A program made the position numbers and the translations under genes. From Terriglobales bacterium (GTDB taxonomy: Bacteria > Acidobacteriota > Terriglobia > Terriglobales > Acidobacteriaceae): a DNA stretch of 9,525 bases. Positions within the stretch are counted from its first letter, which is position 1. Each line of letters begins with the position of its first letter. The DNA is taken from contig JAFAWN010000010.1 of NCBI GenBank assembly GCA_019241735.1, positions 1 to 9,525 of the forward strand, given 5' to 3'. This document shows, one piece after another, positions 1 through 6,934 of this stretch. The notes under the pieces were generated by a model, which was not told where the DNA came from, ran no database searches, and worked only from the letters and a program-made list of their open reading frames with translations.

Positions 1-336
1 AGCGCCGGCGCCTGCATGGACCATCATCCCGGCGGGCTTGTTGATCACCACAATGTCGTCGTCTTCATAGACGATGTCCAGGTCAATGTCTTCCGGAATT
101 GCGCGCAGTGGGGAGCGTGAAACATTGCCCGATAGCAAGATGCGCTCATTGCCGTGAAGCCGCATCGAAGGCTTCGCAATAGCCTCGTTTACCAGAACCT
201 TTTGCTGCGCGATGAGTTGCTGTACTCGGGCGCGGCTGGTCTCAGGAAGCTGAAGGGCCAAAAACTGATCGAGGCGCTTGCCGGCGTCGGCAATAGTGGC
301 TGTTAAAAGCAGAGAGGATGTGTCATCGGGGGCCAT
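1..336 (-). CDS. RluA/RluD-family rRNA pseudouridine synthase, N-terminal part (gene runs off the left edge)
   Basis: The first 112 codons of a pseudouridine synthase, which would isomerise uridines in 23S rRNA. Residues about 17-70 form an S4 RNA-binding domain (GKRLDQFLA at 19-27, SRARVQQLI at 34-42). The start of the catalytic domain follows, with IPEDIDLDIVYEDDDIVVIN at 80-99 and KPAGMMVHAGAG at 100-111. The KPAGMxVH form resembles RluD more than RluA or RluC. The catalytic HRLDxxTSG segment lies outside the window, so activity cannot be judged. The ATG is preceded by AAGGAG with a 5-nt gap. The start lies 26 bp after the lgt stop, so the two genes are probably co-transcribed. Family assignment is firm; the exact paralogue is not. 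Confidence 0.9.
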   Translation of the reverse strand, partial: MAPDDTSSLLLTATIADAGKRLDQFLALQLPETSRARVQQLIAQQKVLVNEAIAKPSMRLHGNERILLSGNVSRSPLRAIPEDIDLDIVYEDDDIVVINKPAGMMVHAGAGA

Positions 337-362
337 CCCGTCTCCTTACCCTGAGACCGCGG

Positions 363-1178
363 TCATGCCGCCCTGGTCGAATAGCGGGGTGCGGAATCGC
401 TTTTATTGCCCGGTCGCAACCACCAGATGAATCCGCCTCCAAGCACGAAGCAGATTGAGATCAGTTGTGTGCCACTCATGACCCCGCCGAAGACGGATCC
501 GCGGCCTGGATCATCCCGAATGAATTCCAGAAAGAAGCGTGCGATCCCGTAAAGAAAGATGTAGGAACCAAAAATCTGTCCGTCAAATTTTCGCCGGACG
601 AACATCCAGCTGAGAATCAGGAAAAGCGCGAACTCGACCGCGGATTCGAAAAGCTGCGTCGGTTCCAGAGGAATATTCAAGGGCGTCCCAGAGTTAAGAT
701 TCGCCAGCGAACTGGTAAATGTCACGCCCCAAAAATGCTGCGTAGGTTTGCCGTAGCAGCAGCCCGCCGCGAAACAGCCAATGCGGCCAAGGGCGTGCCC
801 AAGCGCGAGGCCGGGCGCGAAGGCATCGCAAGTGGCAAGAGCCGGCATCCGGTACTTGCGTAGAAACCACGCGGCGACGGCAAATGAGGCGATGAGCCCG
901 CCGGAAAAAACCCCTCCCGCCTGGAGAGTGCTTAAGCTGAAAATATCCCGGGGATGGGCGGCATAGCTGCTCCAGTCATCGATAATGTAGAGGACCTTCG
1001 CGCCAATGATTCCCGCCAGCACCACAATAACTCCAAAATTCCAGGCATGGTCGGGATCGATTCCCAACTTTTGCGCATTGCGGACGCTGACCCAGAGTCC
1101 AAGCAGTACGCCCGTCGCCACCAGCAGGCCATAGGTGTACAGGCTGAAGCCGCCGATTTGAAAGATTCGGGGGAACAC
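363..1178 (-). CDS. lgt: Prolipoprotein diacylglyceryl transferase
   Basis: Lgt transfers diacylglycerol from phosphatidylglycerol to the lipobox cysteine of prolipoproteins. It is an integral inner-membrane enzyme and acts before LspA. The 271-aa product has the family length and about seven hydrophobic segments. The opening MFPRIFQIGGFSLYTYGLLV is typical. The signature HALGRIGCFAAGCCYGKPT is at 128-146 and includes R132, equivalent to the essential E. coli R143. EPTQLFES is at 172-179, and YGIARFFLEFIRDDPGRG at 210-227 supplies the second conserved arginine region. The start is GTG; an in-frame TAA three codons upstream rules out a longer form. No Shine-Dalgarno sequence is visible, and a GAAGC/GCTTC hairpin (1196-1209) sits just upstream. 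The loop that usually reads GGxxxHGG is GGVFSGG here (88-94), so the common histidine is missing. The gene follows the 6S RNA and its terminator and precedes the rRNA pseudouridine synthase. Confidence 0.96.
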   Translation of the reverse strand: MFPRIFQIGGFSLYTYGLLVATGVLLGLWVSVRNAQKLGIDPDHAWNFGVIVVLAGIIGAKVLYIIDDWSSYAAHPRDIFSLSTLQAGGVFSGGLIASFAVAAWFLRKYRMPALATCDAFAPGLALGHALGRIGCFAAGCCYGKPTQHFWGVTFTSSLANLNSGTPLNIPLEPTQLFESAVEFALFLILSWMFVRRKFDGQIFGSYIFLYGIARFFLEFIRDDPGRGSVFGGVMSGTQLISICFVLGGGFIWWLRPGNKSDSAPRYSTRAA

Positions 1179-1216
1179 GATTGTTTAGATGCCAGGAAGC
1201 GACCGCTTCGAGGACC

Positions 1217-1244
1217 AGTTTACAGTACGGGCGATCGGGATGAA
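1217..1244 (-). promoter_or_regulatory. Weak candidate promoter for lgt
   Basis: Downstream of the 6S terminator, TTCATC (1239-1244) and TAAACT (1217-1222) are spaced by 16 nt on the minus strand. Both hexamers match the sigma-70 consensus poorly. The call rests mainly on the need for a promoter after a terminator. Confidence 0.2.
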
Positions 1245-1249
1245 GTGAA

Positions 1250-1286
1250 GAGAAAAGCCGACCCACCTAGCCGTGTGGTGGGCCGA
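1250..1286 (-). terminator. Intrinsic terminator after the 6S RNA
   Basis: On the minus strand CCCACC (1282-1277) and GGTGGG (1267-1262) form a perfect 6-bp stem around a 9-nt loop. It extends outward by a U-G, a G-C, a C-G and a U-G pair to 1286/1258. The stem is followed by CTTTTCTC. This separates the zapA-6S unit from lgt. The same CCCACC segment can instead pair with the 5' strand of the 6S closing stem. Confidence 0.65.
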
Positions 1287-1424
1287 GAATGAACCCGTCG
1301 GTAGACGATGGGAACCCGCCGCGACCCTTTAGGCATCTCCGACTGGCGGAGCACTGCACACCGGATCGTAATTTACGAGTCAGGTCCCCGTTCATTCGGT
1401 GTTGGTTCAAAAATCGGTTACCAC
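1275..1424 (-). ncRNA. ssrS: 6S RNA
   Basis: 6S RNA binds the sigma-70 RNA polymerase holoenzyme by mimicking an open promoter and down-regulates transcription as growth slows. The 390-bp gene-free stretch after zapA folds in the family pattern. The closing stem consists of GTGGT 1424-1420 with ACCAC 1279-1275, CCGA 1417-1414 with TCGG 1286-1283, and TGAACC 1409-1404 with GGTTCA 1295-1290. A large central bubble follows. The apical arm has GATCC 1367-1363 with GGGTC 1327-1323, GCA 1357-1355 with TGC 1335-1333, and CTCCG 1351-1347 with CGGAG 1341-1337, capped by a 5-nt loop. On the 3' side of the bubble CGTC 1307-1304 and GACG 1299-1296 make the small hairpin seen in many 6S RNAs. Position directly downstream of zapA is the conserved location of ssrS in many bacteria. 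Ends are uncertain by about 15-25 nt; the primary transcript may begin near 1453. Confidence 0.82.
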
Positions 1425-1459
1425 CATCACCAACTTTGCAGGCCGGCTTTCAATGTTGG

Positions 1460-1488
1460 ATGCTAGGCAAATCTGCCAGGATGCGCAA
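1460..1488 (-). promoter_or_regulatory. Candidate promoter for the 6S RNA
   Basis: TTGCGC (1488-1483) and TAGCAT (1465-1460) are separated by exactly 17 nt on the minus strand, which would place a transcript start near 1453. Matches to consensus are 3/6 and 4/6, so the call is weak. 6S RNA could instead be processed from a zapA transcript. I see no coding sequence between 1425 and the zapA stop. Confidence 0.3.
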
Positions 1489-1568
1489 GAGCAGAAGTTG
1501 AAATATATGGCATTCGGCTTGCCAGCAACTTTTTCTGCCGCCGGAAACTATTCTGTGGTATCAGGAAG

Positions 1569-1913
1569 TCAGGTTCGGGGCGGATGTCCGAGAGCCTCGT
1601 CCAAGGCGCTCGCCAGACGGTGAGCGCACTCTGAATACTCTGGCGAGCCCTGCTCCTGGCGGCTTCTGAGCAGATGAATCTCATCGGCAATATTAATCGC
1701 TGCCAGGACCGCAAGCCGCGCGGTATCTACGGTATGGGTTTGCTCCGCCACTGCCCGCATTTTGGAGTCAACATAGCTGGCCAGTTGTTGGATGTAGCCA
1801 GGATCAGATCCACGCAGGCTATAAGGCTGGTCGAAAATTTCCACACGCACGCTGTTATTACGCTCTCGCTCTTCCGCCGGCTCTTTTATGGATTGCTTTG
1901 AGGCGGTAGCCAT
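1569..1913 (-). CDS. zapA: Cell division protein ZapA
   Basis: ZapA binds FtsZ at midcell and bundles its protofilaments, stabilising the Z ring. The 114-aa protein has an unstructured, charged N-terminus (1-20). The ZapA domain follows with VRVEIFDQPYSLRGSDPGYI at 22-41, LASYVDSKMRAVAE at 44-57, and the conserved helix TARLAVLAAINIADEIHLLR at 64-83. The C-terminal stretch is probably helical and would provide the dimerising coiled coil. The ATG is preceded by GAAGGAG with an 8-nt gap. It lies 41 bp after a coiled-coil gene and directly before the 6S RNA. Both the adjacency to a small coiled-coil protein and to ssrS are seen with zapA in other bacteria. Confidence 0.93.
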   Translation of the reverse strand: MATASKQSIKEPAEERERNNSVRVEIFDQPYSLRGSDPGYIQQLASYVDSKMRAVAEQTHTVDTARLAVLAAINIADEIHLLRSRQEQGSPEYSECAHRLASALDEALGHPPRT

Positions 1914-1954
1914 GCGTCATGCTCCTTCTTCACCGCGGAAACAATTCCTAAAAT

Positions 1955-2251
1955 TCAACTCGCGGCTTTTTCATCTGCGATGGATTCGATTTGCATCAGC
2001 ATCTTTTCTACGCGGGACCGGATCTCCTCGCGTTCGCGCCGCAGCTGAATGGCTTCACGCCGCAGGCTTTGCACCTCTTCCTCTCGCTCTTCCAATTGTT
2101 CGCGAAGCCGTTTAACGTCTCGATCCCCAGCCGCCCGGGCCTCTTGCGATGCCTTGTACAAGTCAATAATGCGATAAACCTTGGCTTCGAGCGTTTGAAA
2201 GTCACCGGCGGGAATCAGGACAGGGAGCTCTTCAGCGGTTCGTGCGGACAT
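1955..2251 (-). CDS. Small coiled-coil protein upstream of zapA (possible ZapB-like division factor)
   Basis: A 98-aa acidic/basic protein with no signal peptide or membrane segment. Residues about 17-38 (DFQTLEAKVYRIIDLYKASQ and on) and 44-91 (many Arg/Glu heptads, for example LREQLEEREEEVQSLRRE) are predicted to be a continuous coiled coil. I do not recognise a named family with confidence. Small coiled-coil proteins beside zapA occur in other bacteria, so a role in division is inferred from context. The frame is open upstream to a GTG at 2314, but I prefer the ATG at 2251 because the good -10 element at 2291-2296 lies inside that extension. No strong Shine-Dalgarno sequence precedes either start. 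It follows the aminotransferase by about 95 bp from this start. Confidence 0.75.
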   Translation of the reverse strand: MSARTAEELPVLIPAGDFQTLEAKVYRIIDLYKASQEARAAGDRDVKRLREQLEEREEEVQSLRREAIQLRREREEIRSRVEKMLMQIESIADEKAAS

Positions 2252-2290
2252 ATTCAAAAGTTCTTTCTCAACAGATTGAAATCTGGAAGC

Positions 2291-2296
2291 AGTATA
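2291..2296 (-). promoter_or_regulatory. -10 element for the coiled-coil/zapA unit
   Basis: TATACT on the minus strand, preceded by GC as in the other promoters of the window. It would give a transcript start near 2284 and a leader of about 30 nt before the ATG at 2251. No convincing -35 box is seen 16-19 nt upstream. Confidence 0.35.
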
Positions 2297-2346
2297 GCGC
2301 AGATGCCTGTGCACATTTCATCTTCGCAGTAAGTGCGGTCTTCCGC

Positions 2347-3540
2347 TTACTTCAACTTCTGCAACCGGCTCGCCGCTTCGTCCAGGGTTTCGTCTTTCTT
2401 GCAGAAGGCAAAACGAACTTGCTGCGCCCCGTCCCGGGGGTCCCTGTAGAAACTCGAGCCCGGCACCGCCGCGACGCCGATTTCTTTTACCAGATGCTGG
2501 GTGAATGCGACATCATCGGAAAACCCAAACGCTGAGATGTCCGTCATCAGGTAGTAGGCGCCGCGGGGAAGGAAACAGTGGAATCCGGCATTGGAGAGGA
2601 TAGCTATCAGCCGATCCCGGCGCGCCACATATCGGCTGGCGAGCTCTTTGTAATAGCCCGGAGGTAAACCGAGCGCTACAGCTCCGGCTTCCTGCAGCGG
2701 GGCAGGCGCGCCTACGGTAAGAAAATCGTGCACTTTACGGATGGCATTGGTAATCAGCGGCGGCGCAACCGCCCAGCCCACACGCCATCCGGTCACGGCG
2801 TAGCTTTTTGAAAGTCCGCTGATGGTAATGGTGCGATCGCGCATGCCTTCCAGTGACGCCAGCGAAATATGCTGGGCGCCGTCGTAAAAAATGTGCTCGT
2901 AGATTTCGTCGGTAATCGCCAGAACATTGAACTTTACGCACAGATCGCGGATTAATTCCAATTCGCGGCGGGAGAAAACCTTTCCCGTCGGATTGTTCGG
3001 CGTGTTAACCACAATGGCTTTCGTATGGTTGCGAAATGCAGACTGTAATTCGCGCTCATCAAAGGTCCACTCGCCCGTGGCGCTTTGCGGCGGGCGTAGT
3101 TTTACGAATTGAGGTTTCGCCCCGGCGATGATTGAATCCGGCGCATAGTTTTCGTAAAACGGCTCGAAGACTATTACTTCGTCGCCGGAATTGCAGATGG
3201 CCAGAAGCGTAGAGACAATGGCTTCGGTGGATCCGCAACACACCGTTATCTCGGTTTCGGGATCGACCGTAATTCCTTGCCACACTTGCATCTGCCGCGC
3301 AATCGCCTCCCGAAGATGCTGCGCGCCCCAGGTGACCGCGTACTGGTTTATGTCGGCATCGATCGCCGCTTTAGCGGCACCCTTAATTTCCGCAGGTGCA
3401 GGGAAATCAGGAAATCCCTGAGAGAGGTTTATAGCGCCATATAACATCGCCTGCCGCGTCATCTCACGGATGACCGATTCGGTGAAGTAACGGACCTTGT
3501 CGCTAAGGAATTGTTTGGGAGAAATTGCGCTTTCCGCCAT
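2347..3540 (-). CDS. PLP-dependent aminotransferase, class I/II fold
   Basis: A fold-type I aminotransferase of 397 aa, the usual length. N-terminal substrate-loop residues are at 37-45 (INLSQGFPD). The cofactor-phosphate segment CGSTEAI is at 102-108 and FEPFYENY at 125-132 supplies the aromatic ring that stacks on PLP. TPNNPTGK is at 180-187 with N183, and D211 and Y214 lie in ITDEIYEH. The Schiff-base lysine is K245 in SGLSKSYAVTGWRVGW, and R376 in QQVRFAF should bind the substrate carboxylate. The pattern is closest to the kynurenine/glutamine/methionine aminotransferase (KAT, YbdL) group; substrate cannot be read from sequence. The ATG is 9 bp after the pheT stop with no visible ribosome site, so translation is probably coupled to pheT. 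Proximity to a phenylalanine-specific enzyme hints at aromatic amino acids, but this is weak. Confidence 0.93.
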   Translation of the reverse strand: MAESAISPKQFLSDKVRYFTESVIREMTRQAMLYGAINLSQGFPDFPAPAEIKGAAKAAIDADINQYAVTWGAQHLREAIARQMQVWQGITVDPETEITVCCGSTEAIVSTLLAICNSGDEVIVFEPFYENYAPDSIIAGAKPQFVKLRPPQSATGEWTFDERELQSAFRNHTKAIVVNTPNNPTGKVFSRRELELIRDLCVKFNVLAITDEIYEHIFYDGAQHISLASLEGMRDRTITISGLSKSYAVTGWRVGWAVAPPLITNAIRKVHDFLTVGAPAPLQEAGAVALGLPPGYYKELASRYVARRDRLIAILSNAGFHCFLPRGAYYLMTDISAFGFSDDVAFTQHLVKEIGVAAVPGSSFYRDPRDGAQQVRFAFCKKDETLDEAASRLQKLK

Positions 3541-3549
3541 GTTTGTTAC

Positions 3550-5586
3550 TTATGCGCGCTGCTTGCCGCCGAGCGCCTGGAGCGCGTCGATTATTTCCGC
3601 TGACCACCGCGCCACTTCCTCCTCTCGCAGCGTCCGCGCCACGGATTGGAATCTTGCCCGCAACAGAATGGAATATTTTCCCGTCGCGACCGATCCGCCA
3701 CGAAAGATTTCTACCGGAACCAGGCTCTGCAATTCGGACAATTGAAGATTCGAGATCGATTCAGAAATCGTTTCGAAGGTAACAGAATCGTCAAAAATAA
3801 ATGAGAAGTCGCGTTCCACCGATGGGAATCGGGGCAACGGCCGATAGCGTATCTCGCGAACACTATGCTCATACAGACGGTCCAGGTAAATTTCGCCAAC
3901 AAAAATATCCCGGCGGATCTTGCTGCGGCTTGCGACTGCGGAATCGATCTGCCCGAACTGCGCCACTGGCACCCCGTCCATCACTACTTTTGCTGCACGC
4001 CCGTAGGCGTAATAGCCGGAGGCGTCCTGGTCATAATGCAGCTTGTCATATTTGAAATAGTCCAGGAGGGTTTCGATATCTCCTTTGATGTCGAAAAACG
4101 ATATGGGCCGAGCAGGTTGGTTAACGCTGGAGGAAACCGCCGATCCCGTCGCACCAAGACAAATTCGTTTCTTCTGTTCCGGGCTTTCGGAATCCTCAAA
4201 CACATTTCCCGCCTCAAACAACCTCACGTTCTCATTGCCCCGGTTCAGGTTGTGGGCCAACATGCCTAACATCCCCGGTATCAAGGAAGGGCGCATCACC
4301 GACGCGTTTTCGGTCAACGGGTTCGCCAATTCAATCAGACTGGAGGATTCGGAAAAATCCGCCGCATCCTGATGCGAAACAAAAGTCGAGGAAATTGCCT
4401 CGTTATAACCGAGCGATAGAAGGCAAGTCCGCAGTTTTCTATCTTTCTCCGCACCCGGCTGCTCGATGACCGCCCCGCTGTAGGCGGGAATTGTCTTTGG
4501 GAACTTGTCATATCCGTGAAGCCTCGCAAGCTCTTCGACTAAATCTATTTCACGCTCAACATCTAAACGCCAGCTGGGAATATGAACTGTGAATTCAGGC
4601 TCTTCGCCGGGTTCCGGCATTAATTCAAATCCCAATCGCTGAAGAATGTCCGTGATCTCTCCGCTCTCCAGCGGCACTCCCAAGATTCGCCGGACCTCAG
4701 AGACTCGCAATGCCACCGGCGCTTGATCTAACCGTCGCGAAATCACGTCCAGAGGATGCCCGAGCAGTTCCCCGCCGCCCGACTTCAAAAGCAGCTCTGC
4801 AACCCGATTACACGCGAGCACTGTCGATTCAAAATCAGCGCCGCGTTCAAATCGATGCGACGCGTCCGTATGCAACCCATGCCGCTTCGAACTGTTGCGG
4901 ACCGCCACCGGATCGAACGACGCCGCTTCAATCAATATGTTTTTGGTTTTCGCCGTGATCATGGTGTCAAATCCGCCCATCACACCCGCCAAAGCTACGG
5001 GCTTGGCAGCGTCCGCAATTACGAGATCGTGGGGCGATAGCTTTCGATCGACGCCATCCAGAGTCTTCAGTGTCTCCCCTACCCGTGCGCGCCGAACAAT
5101 GATCTTGCTGCCCTCGAGTAAATCAAGGTCGAAGACGTGAGTAGGATGGCCCATCTCCCAAAGAACATAATTGGAAGCATCCGCGGCGCTATTGATAAGA
5201 CGATGCCCCAGTGTGGTGAGACGGGTGGCGATCAATTGGGAGGAAACACCAACCGTCGTTCCGTGCACGACGCGGGCCGTATATCGAGCACAGCCCGCAG
5301 GGTCCTCAACGTCTATCGAAAAGTTCGCCTTGTTTGAAGCGGGCGGAAGGTCCGGCTCGTGGGACCGTAGCGGCAACCGGTAGATGGCGGAACACTCGCG
5401 CGCCACGCCAAAATGATTCATGGCGTCGGGGCGGTTGGTCGTGATCTCCATCTCGAAGACAGTACTGTCCCCCTCGCCGACGATGGATTCAACTGCGAGT
5501 CCGGTCAGAGTCAGGTCGTCGGCCAACTGAGGGTAATCGACTTCGAGAGCGACGAAATCATGCAACCATTGAGGAGAGATCTTCAT
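3550..5586 (-). CDS. pheT: Phenylalanine-tRNA ligase beta subunit, short form without the EMAP-type domain
   Basis: PheT pairs with PheS in the alpha2-beta2 enzyme that charges tRNA-Phe and edits mischarged tyrosine. At 678 aa it is about 120 residues shorter than E. coli PheT (about 795). The N-terminal B1 start (MKISPQWLHDFV) runs to GLAVESIVGEG at 29-39 and passes directly into VFEMEITTNRPDAMNHFGVA at 43-62, so the EMAP/OB-fold tRNA-binding domain usually inserted there is absent. B3/B4 is intact (NSAADASNYVLWEMGHPTHV at 132-151, ALAGVMGG at 198-205, KRHGLHTDASHRFERGAD at 234-251). B5 follows (SWRLDVEREIDLVEELARLH at 338-357), then B6/B7, and the C-terminal anticodon-binding FDX-ACB domain at about 582-677 (RFPSVERDFSF). 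The start is fixed by homology to the usual MKxSxxWL opening. No Shine-Dalgarno sequence is visible, which suggests coupling to the small frame ending 12 bp upstream. Confidence 0.96.
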   Translation of the reverse strand: MKISPQWLHDFVALEVDYPQLADDLTLTGLAVESIVGEGDSTVFEMEITTNRPDAMNHFGVARECSAIYRLPLRSHEPDLPPASNKANFSIDVEDPAGCARYTARVVHGTTVGVSSQLIATRLTTLGHRLINSAADASNYVLWEMGHPTHVFDLDLLEGSKIIVRRARVGETLKTLDGVDRKLSPHDLVIADAAKPVALAGVMGGFDTMITAKTKNILIEAASFDPVAVRNSSKRHGLHTDASHRFERGADFESTVLACNRVAELLLKSGGGELLGHPLDVISRRLDQAPVALRVSEVRRILGVPLESGEITDILQRLGFELMPEPGEEPEFTVHIPSWRLDVEREIDLVEELARLHGYDKFPKTIPAYSGAVIEQPGAEKDRKLRTCLLSLGYNEAISSTFVSHQDAADFSESSSLIELANPLTENASVMRPSLIPGMLGMLAHNLNRGNENVRLFEAGNVFEDSESPEQKKRICLGATGSAVSSSVNQPARPISFFDIKGDIETLLDYFKYDKLHYDQDASGYYAYGRAAKVVMDGVPVAQFGQIDSAVASRSKIRRDIFVGEIYLDRLYEHSVREIRYRPLPRFPSVERDFSFIFDDSVTFETISESISNLQLSELQSLVPVEIFRGGSVATGKYSILLRARFQSVARTLREEEVARWSAEIIDALQALGGKQRA

Positions 5587-5598
5587 GGATGGATCGTT

Positions 5599-5730
5599 TC
5601 ACCCGGGAGGAAATGCGCGCGCCGTTTTCGGTATTGTCAGCTTACGCTGCACGTAGTCAATCAGAATGGACGACACCTCAGCGTCGTGTAATCCGTTGGG
5701 CAGCGATTCTTCGATTTCTGCGAGGGTCAC
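5599..5730 (-). CDS. 43-codon small ORF between pheS and pheT, probable remnant of a larger gene
   Basis: On the minus strand a GTG-started frame encodes 43 residues beginning VTLAEIEESLPNGLHDAEVS and ending RAFPPG, with TGA 12 bp before the pheT ATG. The first 31 residues look like real protein: an acidic amphipathic helix, then LPNGLHDAEV and a probable beta strand (ILIDYVQRKLTI). From memory, the LPNGxHDA opening recurs in an uncharacterised protein family of roughly 100 or more residues; I am only moderately sure of this. The last 12 residues (PKTARAFPPG and neighbours) do not look like a continuation. That suggests the 3' part was deleted. An in-frame stop inside the pheS 3' end excludes a longer start, and no ribosome site precedes the GTG. 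It could be a pseudogene fragment or a translated small protein that couples pheT translation. Confidence 0.45.
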   Translation of the reverse strand: MTLAEIEESLPNGLHDAEVSSILIDYVQRKLTIPKTARAFPPG

Positions 5731-5755
5731 TGAATAAGCACCAAGGCTCTCGGTC

Positions 5756-6934
5756 TTAAGCGAATTGCTGCAGGAACCTCACATCCCCTTGAAAAAACAT
5801 TTGAATGTCACCCACTCCGTACTTCAAAATCGCAATTCGTTCCACTCCCATACCAAAAGCAAATCCGCTCACTTTTGTGGCATCGTAATCAACGAAGCTG
5901 TAAACATTAGGGTCCACCATTCCGCAACCCAGCAACTCGATCCAGCCACTAGCCTTGCAGTTGCGGCACGCTGCGCCATCGCGACGTCCGGCGCCGTTGC
6001 AGAAAATGCAACTGATCTGAACATCGGCGCTGGGCTCGGTAAAGGGAAAGAATGACGGATAAAAACGGGTTTTCACACTCGATCCGAAAAGCGTTTTCAT
6101 CGCGTAGTCCAGCGTGCCCTTCAAATCTGAGAAGGTAATATTGGTGTCCACCGCCAGGCCCTCGACCTGATGAAAAATTGGCGAGTGGGTGGCGTCTGGC
6201 GCGTCGTTTCGATGGACCTTCCCCGGGCACACGATCCTCAACGGAGGCTTGGTTTTTCCCATCGCGCGAATCTGAACCGGCGAAGTATGGGTGCGCAAAA
6301 GCAGCCGCTCTCGGGGCGGCTTATGATCCTGGTCGGCGATGAACAGCGTGTCCTGAGTGTCACGGGCAGGATGATTAGGTGGAAAATTCAAAGCTTCGAA
6401 ATTATAGTAGTCGGTTTCGATCTCCGGCCCTTCTTCGACTGAATATCCAAGGCCGCGAAAGACCGAAACTATTTCGTTCATTGTTTTGATAACCGGATGC
6501 TCCGCCCCGAGAGGACGCTCAATTCCAGGGAGAGTGATGTCGAGCGCGCGCGAATCCGGTGCCGGCTTTGACATTTCCCGGTCGGATTCGGACTTACCAG
6601 CTTCTTCTCCAGTTGAGGGGCGCGATACGAGGCGGGAGCGAATGTCTTCAATCTGGTAGTCGACTTTTTTCTTTAGCTCATTTACTCGCTGACCGACTTC
6701 TCTCTTCGATTCTTTCGGAGCGGCCTTGAGCCATAGCTCGTTCACCTGAGCCAGCAGCCCATTGTTTCGCGACAACCACCGGTCGCGAAAATCCTTCCAT
6801 TCACGTTCCTGGCTAAGGTGCTTTGATTCCGCGTCGACCGCAGCCAGCAATTTGGCCACTGCCTTATCCAGAGTCGGCCCAGTAAACGTGCCTAGCTTCG
6901 GAACTGAATACGATGATGCCTTCTCTTTCGGCAA
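5756..6934 (-). CDS. pheS: Phenylalanine-tRNA ligase alpha subunit
   Basis: Catalytic subunit that activates phenylalanine and charges tRNA-Phe. It runs 392 aa from this start, against about 330-350 in most bacteria. Order: N-terminal coiled-coil tRNA arm at about 20-105 (NELWLKAAPKESKREVGQRV within it), a polar linker about 106-130, then the class II core. Core motifs are HPVIKTMNEI near 146, LLRTHTSPVQIRAM near 212-225, motif 2 CPGKVHRNDAPDATHSPIFH near 236-255, and FFPFTEPSADVQ near 295-306. Motif 3 is FAFGMGVER near 358-366. Between FTEPSADV and GWIELLGCGM lies an insertion with CxxC (309, 312) and a second CxxC (323, 326), a likely zinc knuckle. Only TTG starts are possible. I chose 6934 because GAGAGGTG stands just before it; the frame also allows TTG at 6946, where no ribosome site is visible. 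It follows rplT by about 90 bp. Confidence 0.96.
   Translation of the reverse strand: MPKEKASSYSVPKLGTFTGPTLDKAVAKLLAAVDAESKHLSQEREWKDFRDRWLSRNNGLLAQVNELWLKAAPKESKREVGQRVNELKKKVDYQIEDIRSRLVSRPSTGEEAGKSESDREMSKPAPDSRALDITLPGIERPLGAEHPVIKTMNEIVSVFRGLGYSVEEGPEIETDYYNFEALNFPPNHPARDTQDTLFIADQDHKPPRERLLLRTHTSPVQIRAMGKTKPPLRIVCPGKVHRNDAPDATHSPIFHQVEGLAVDTNITFSDLKGTLDYAMKTLFGSSVKTRFYPSFFPFTEPSADVQISCIFCNGAGRRDGAACRNCKASGWIELLGCGMVDPNVYSFVDYDATKVSGFAFGMGVERIAILKYGVGDIQMFFQGDVRFLQQFA

Noticed and set aside
465..863. 132-codon plus-strand frame inside lgt
   Set aside because: Antisense shadow of lgt with low-complexity, charged content and no family resemblance.
2252..2314. GTG-started 21-residue extension of the coiled-coil gene
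   Set aside because: It contains a good -10 element, has no ribosome site, and reads unlike the rest of the protein. The ATG at 2251 is preferred.
3865..4269. 134-codon plus-strand frame inside pheT
   Set aside because: Antisense to conserved PheT sequence, with no ribosome site and no protein-like pattern.
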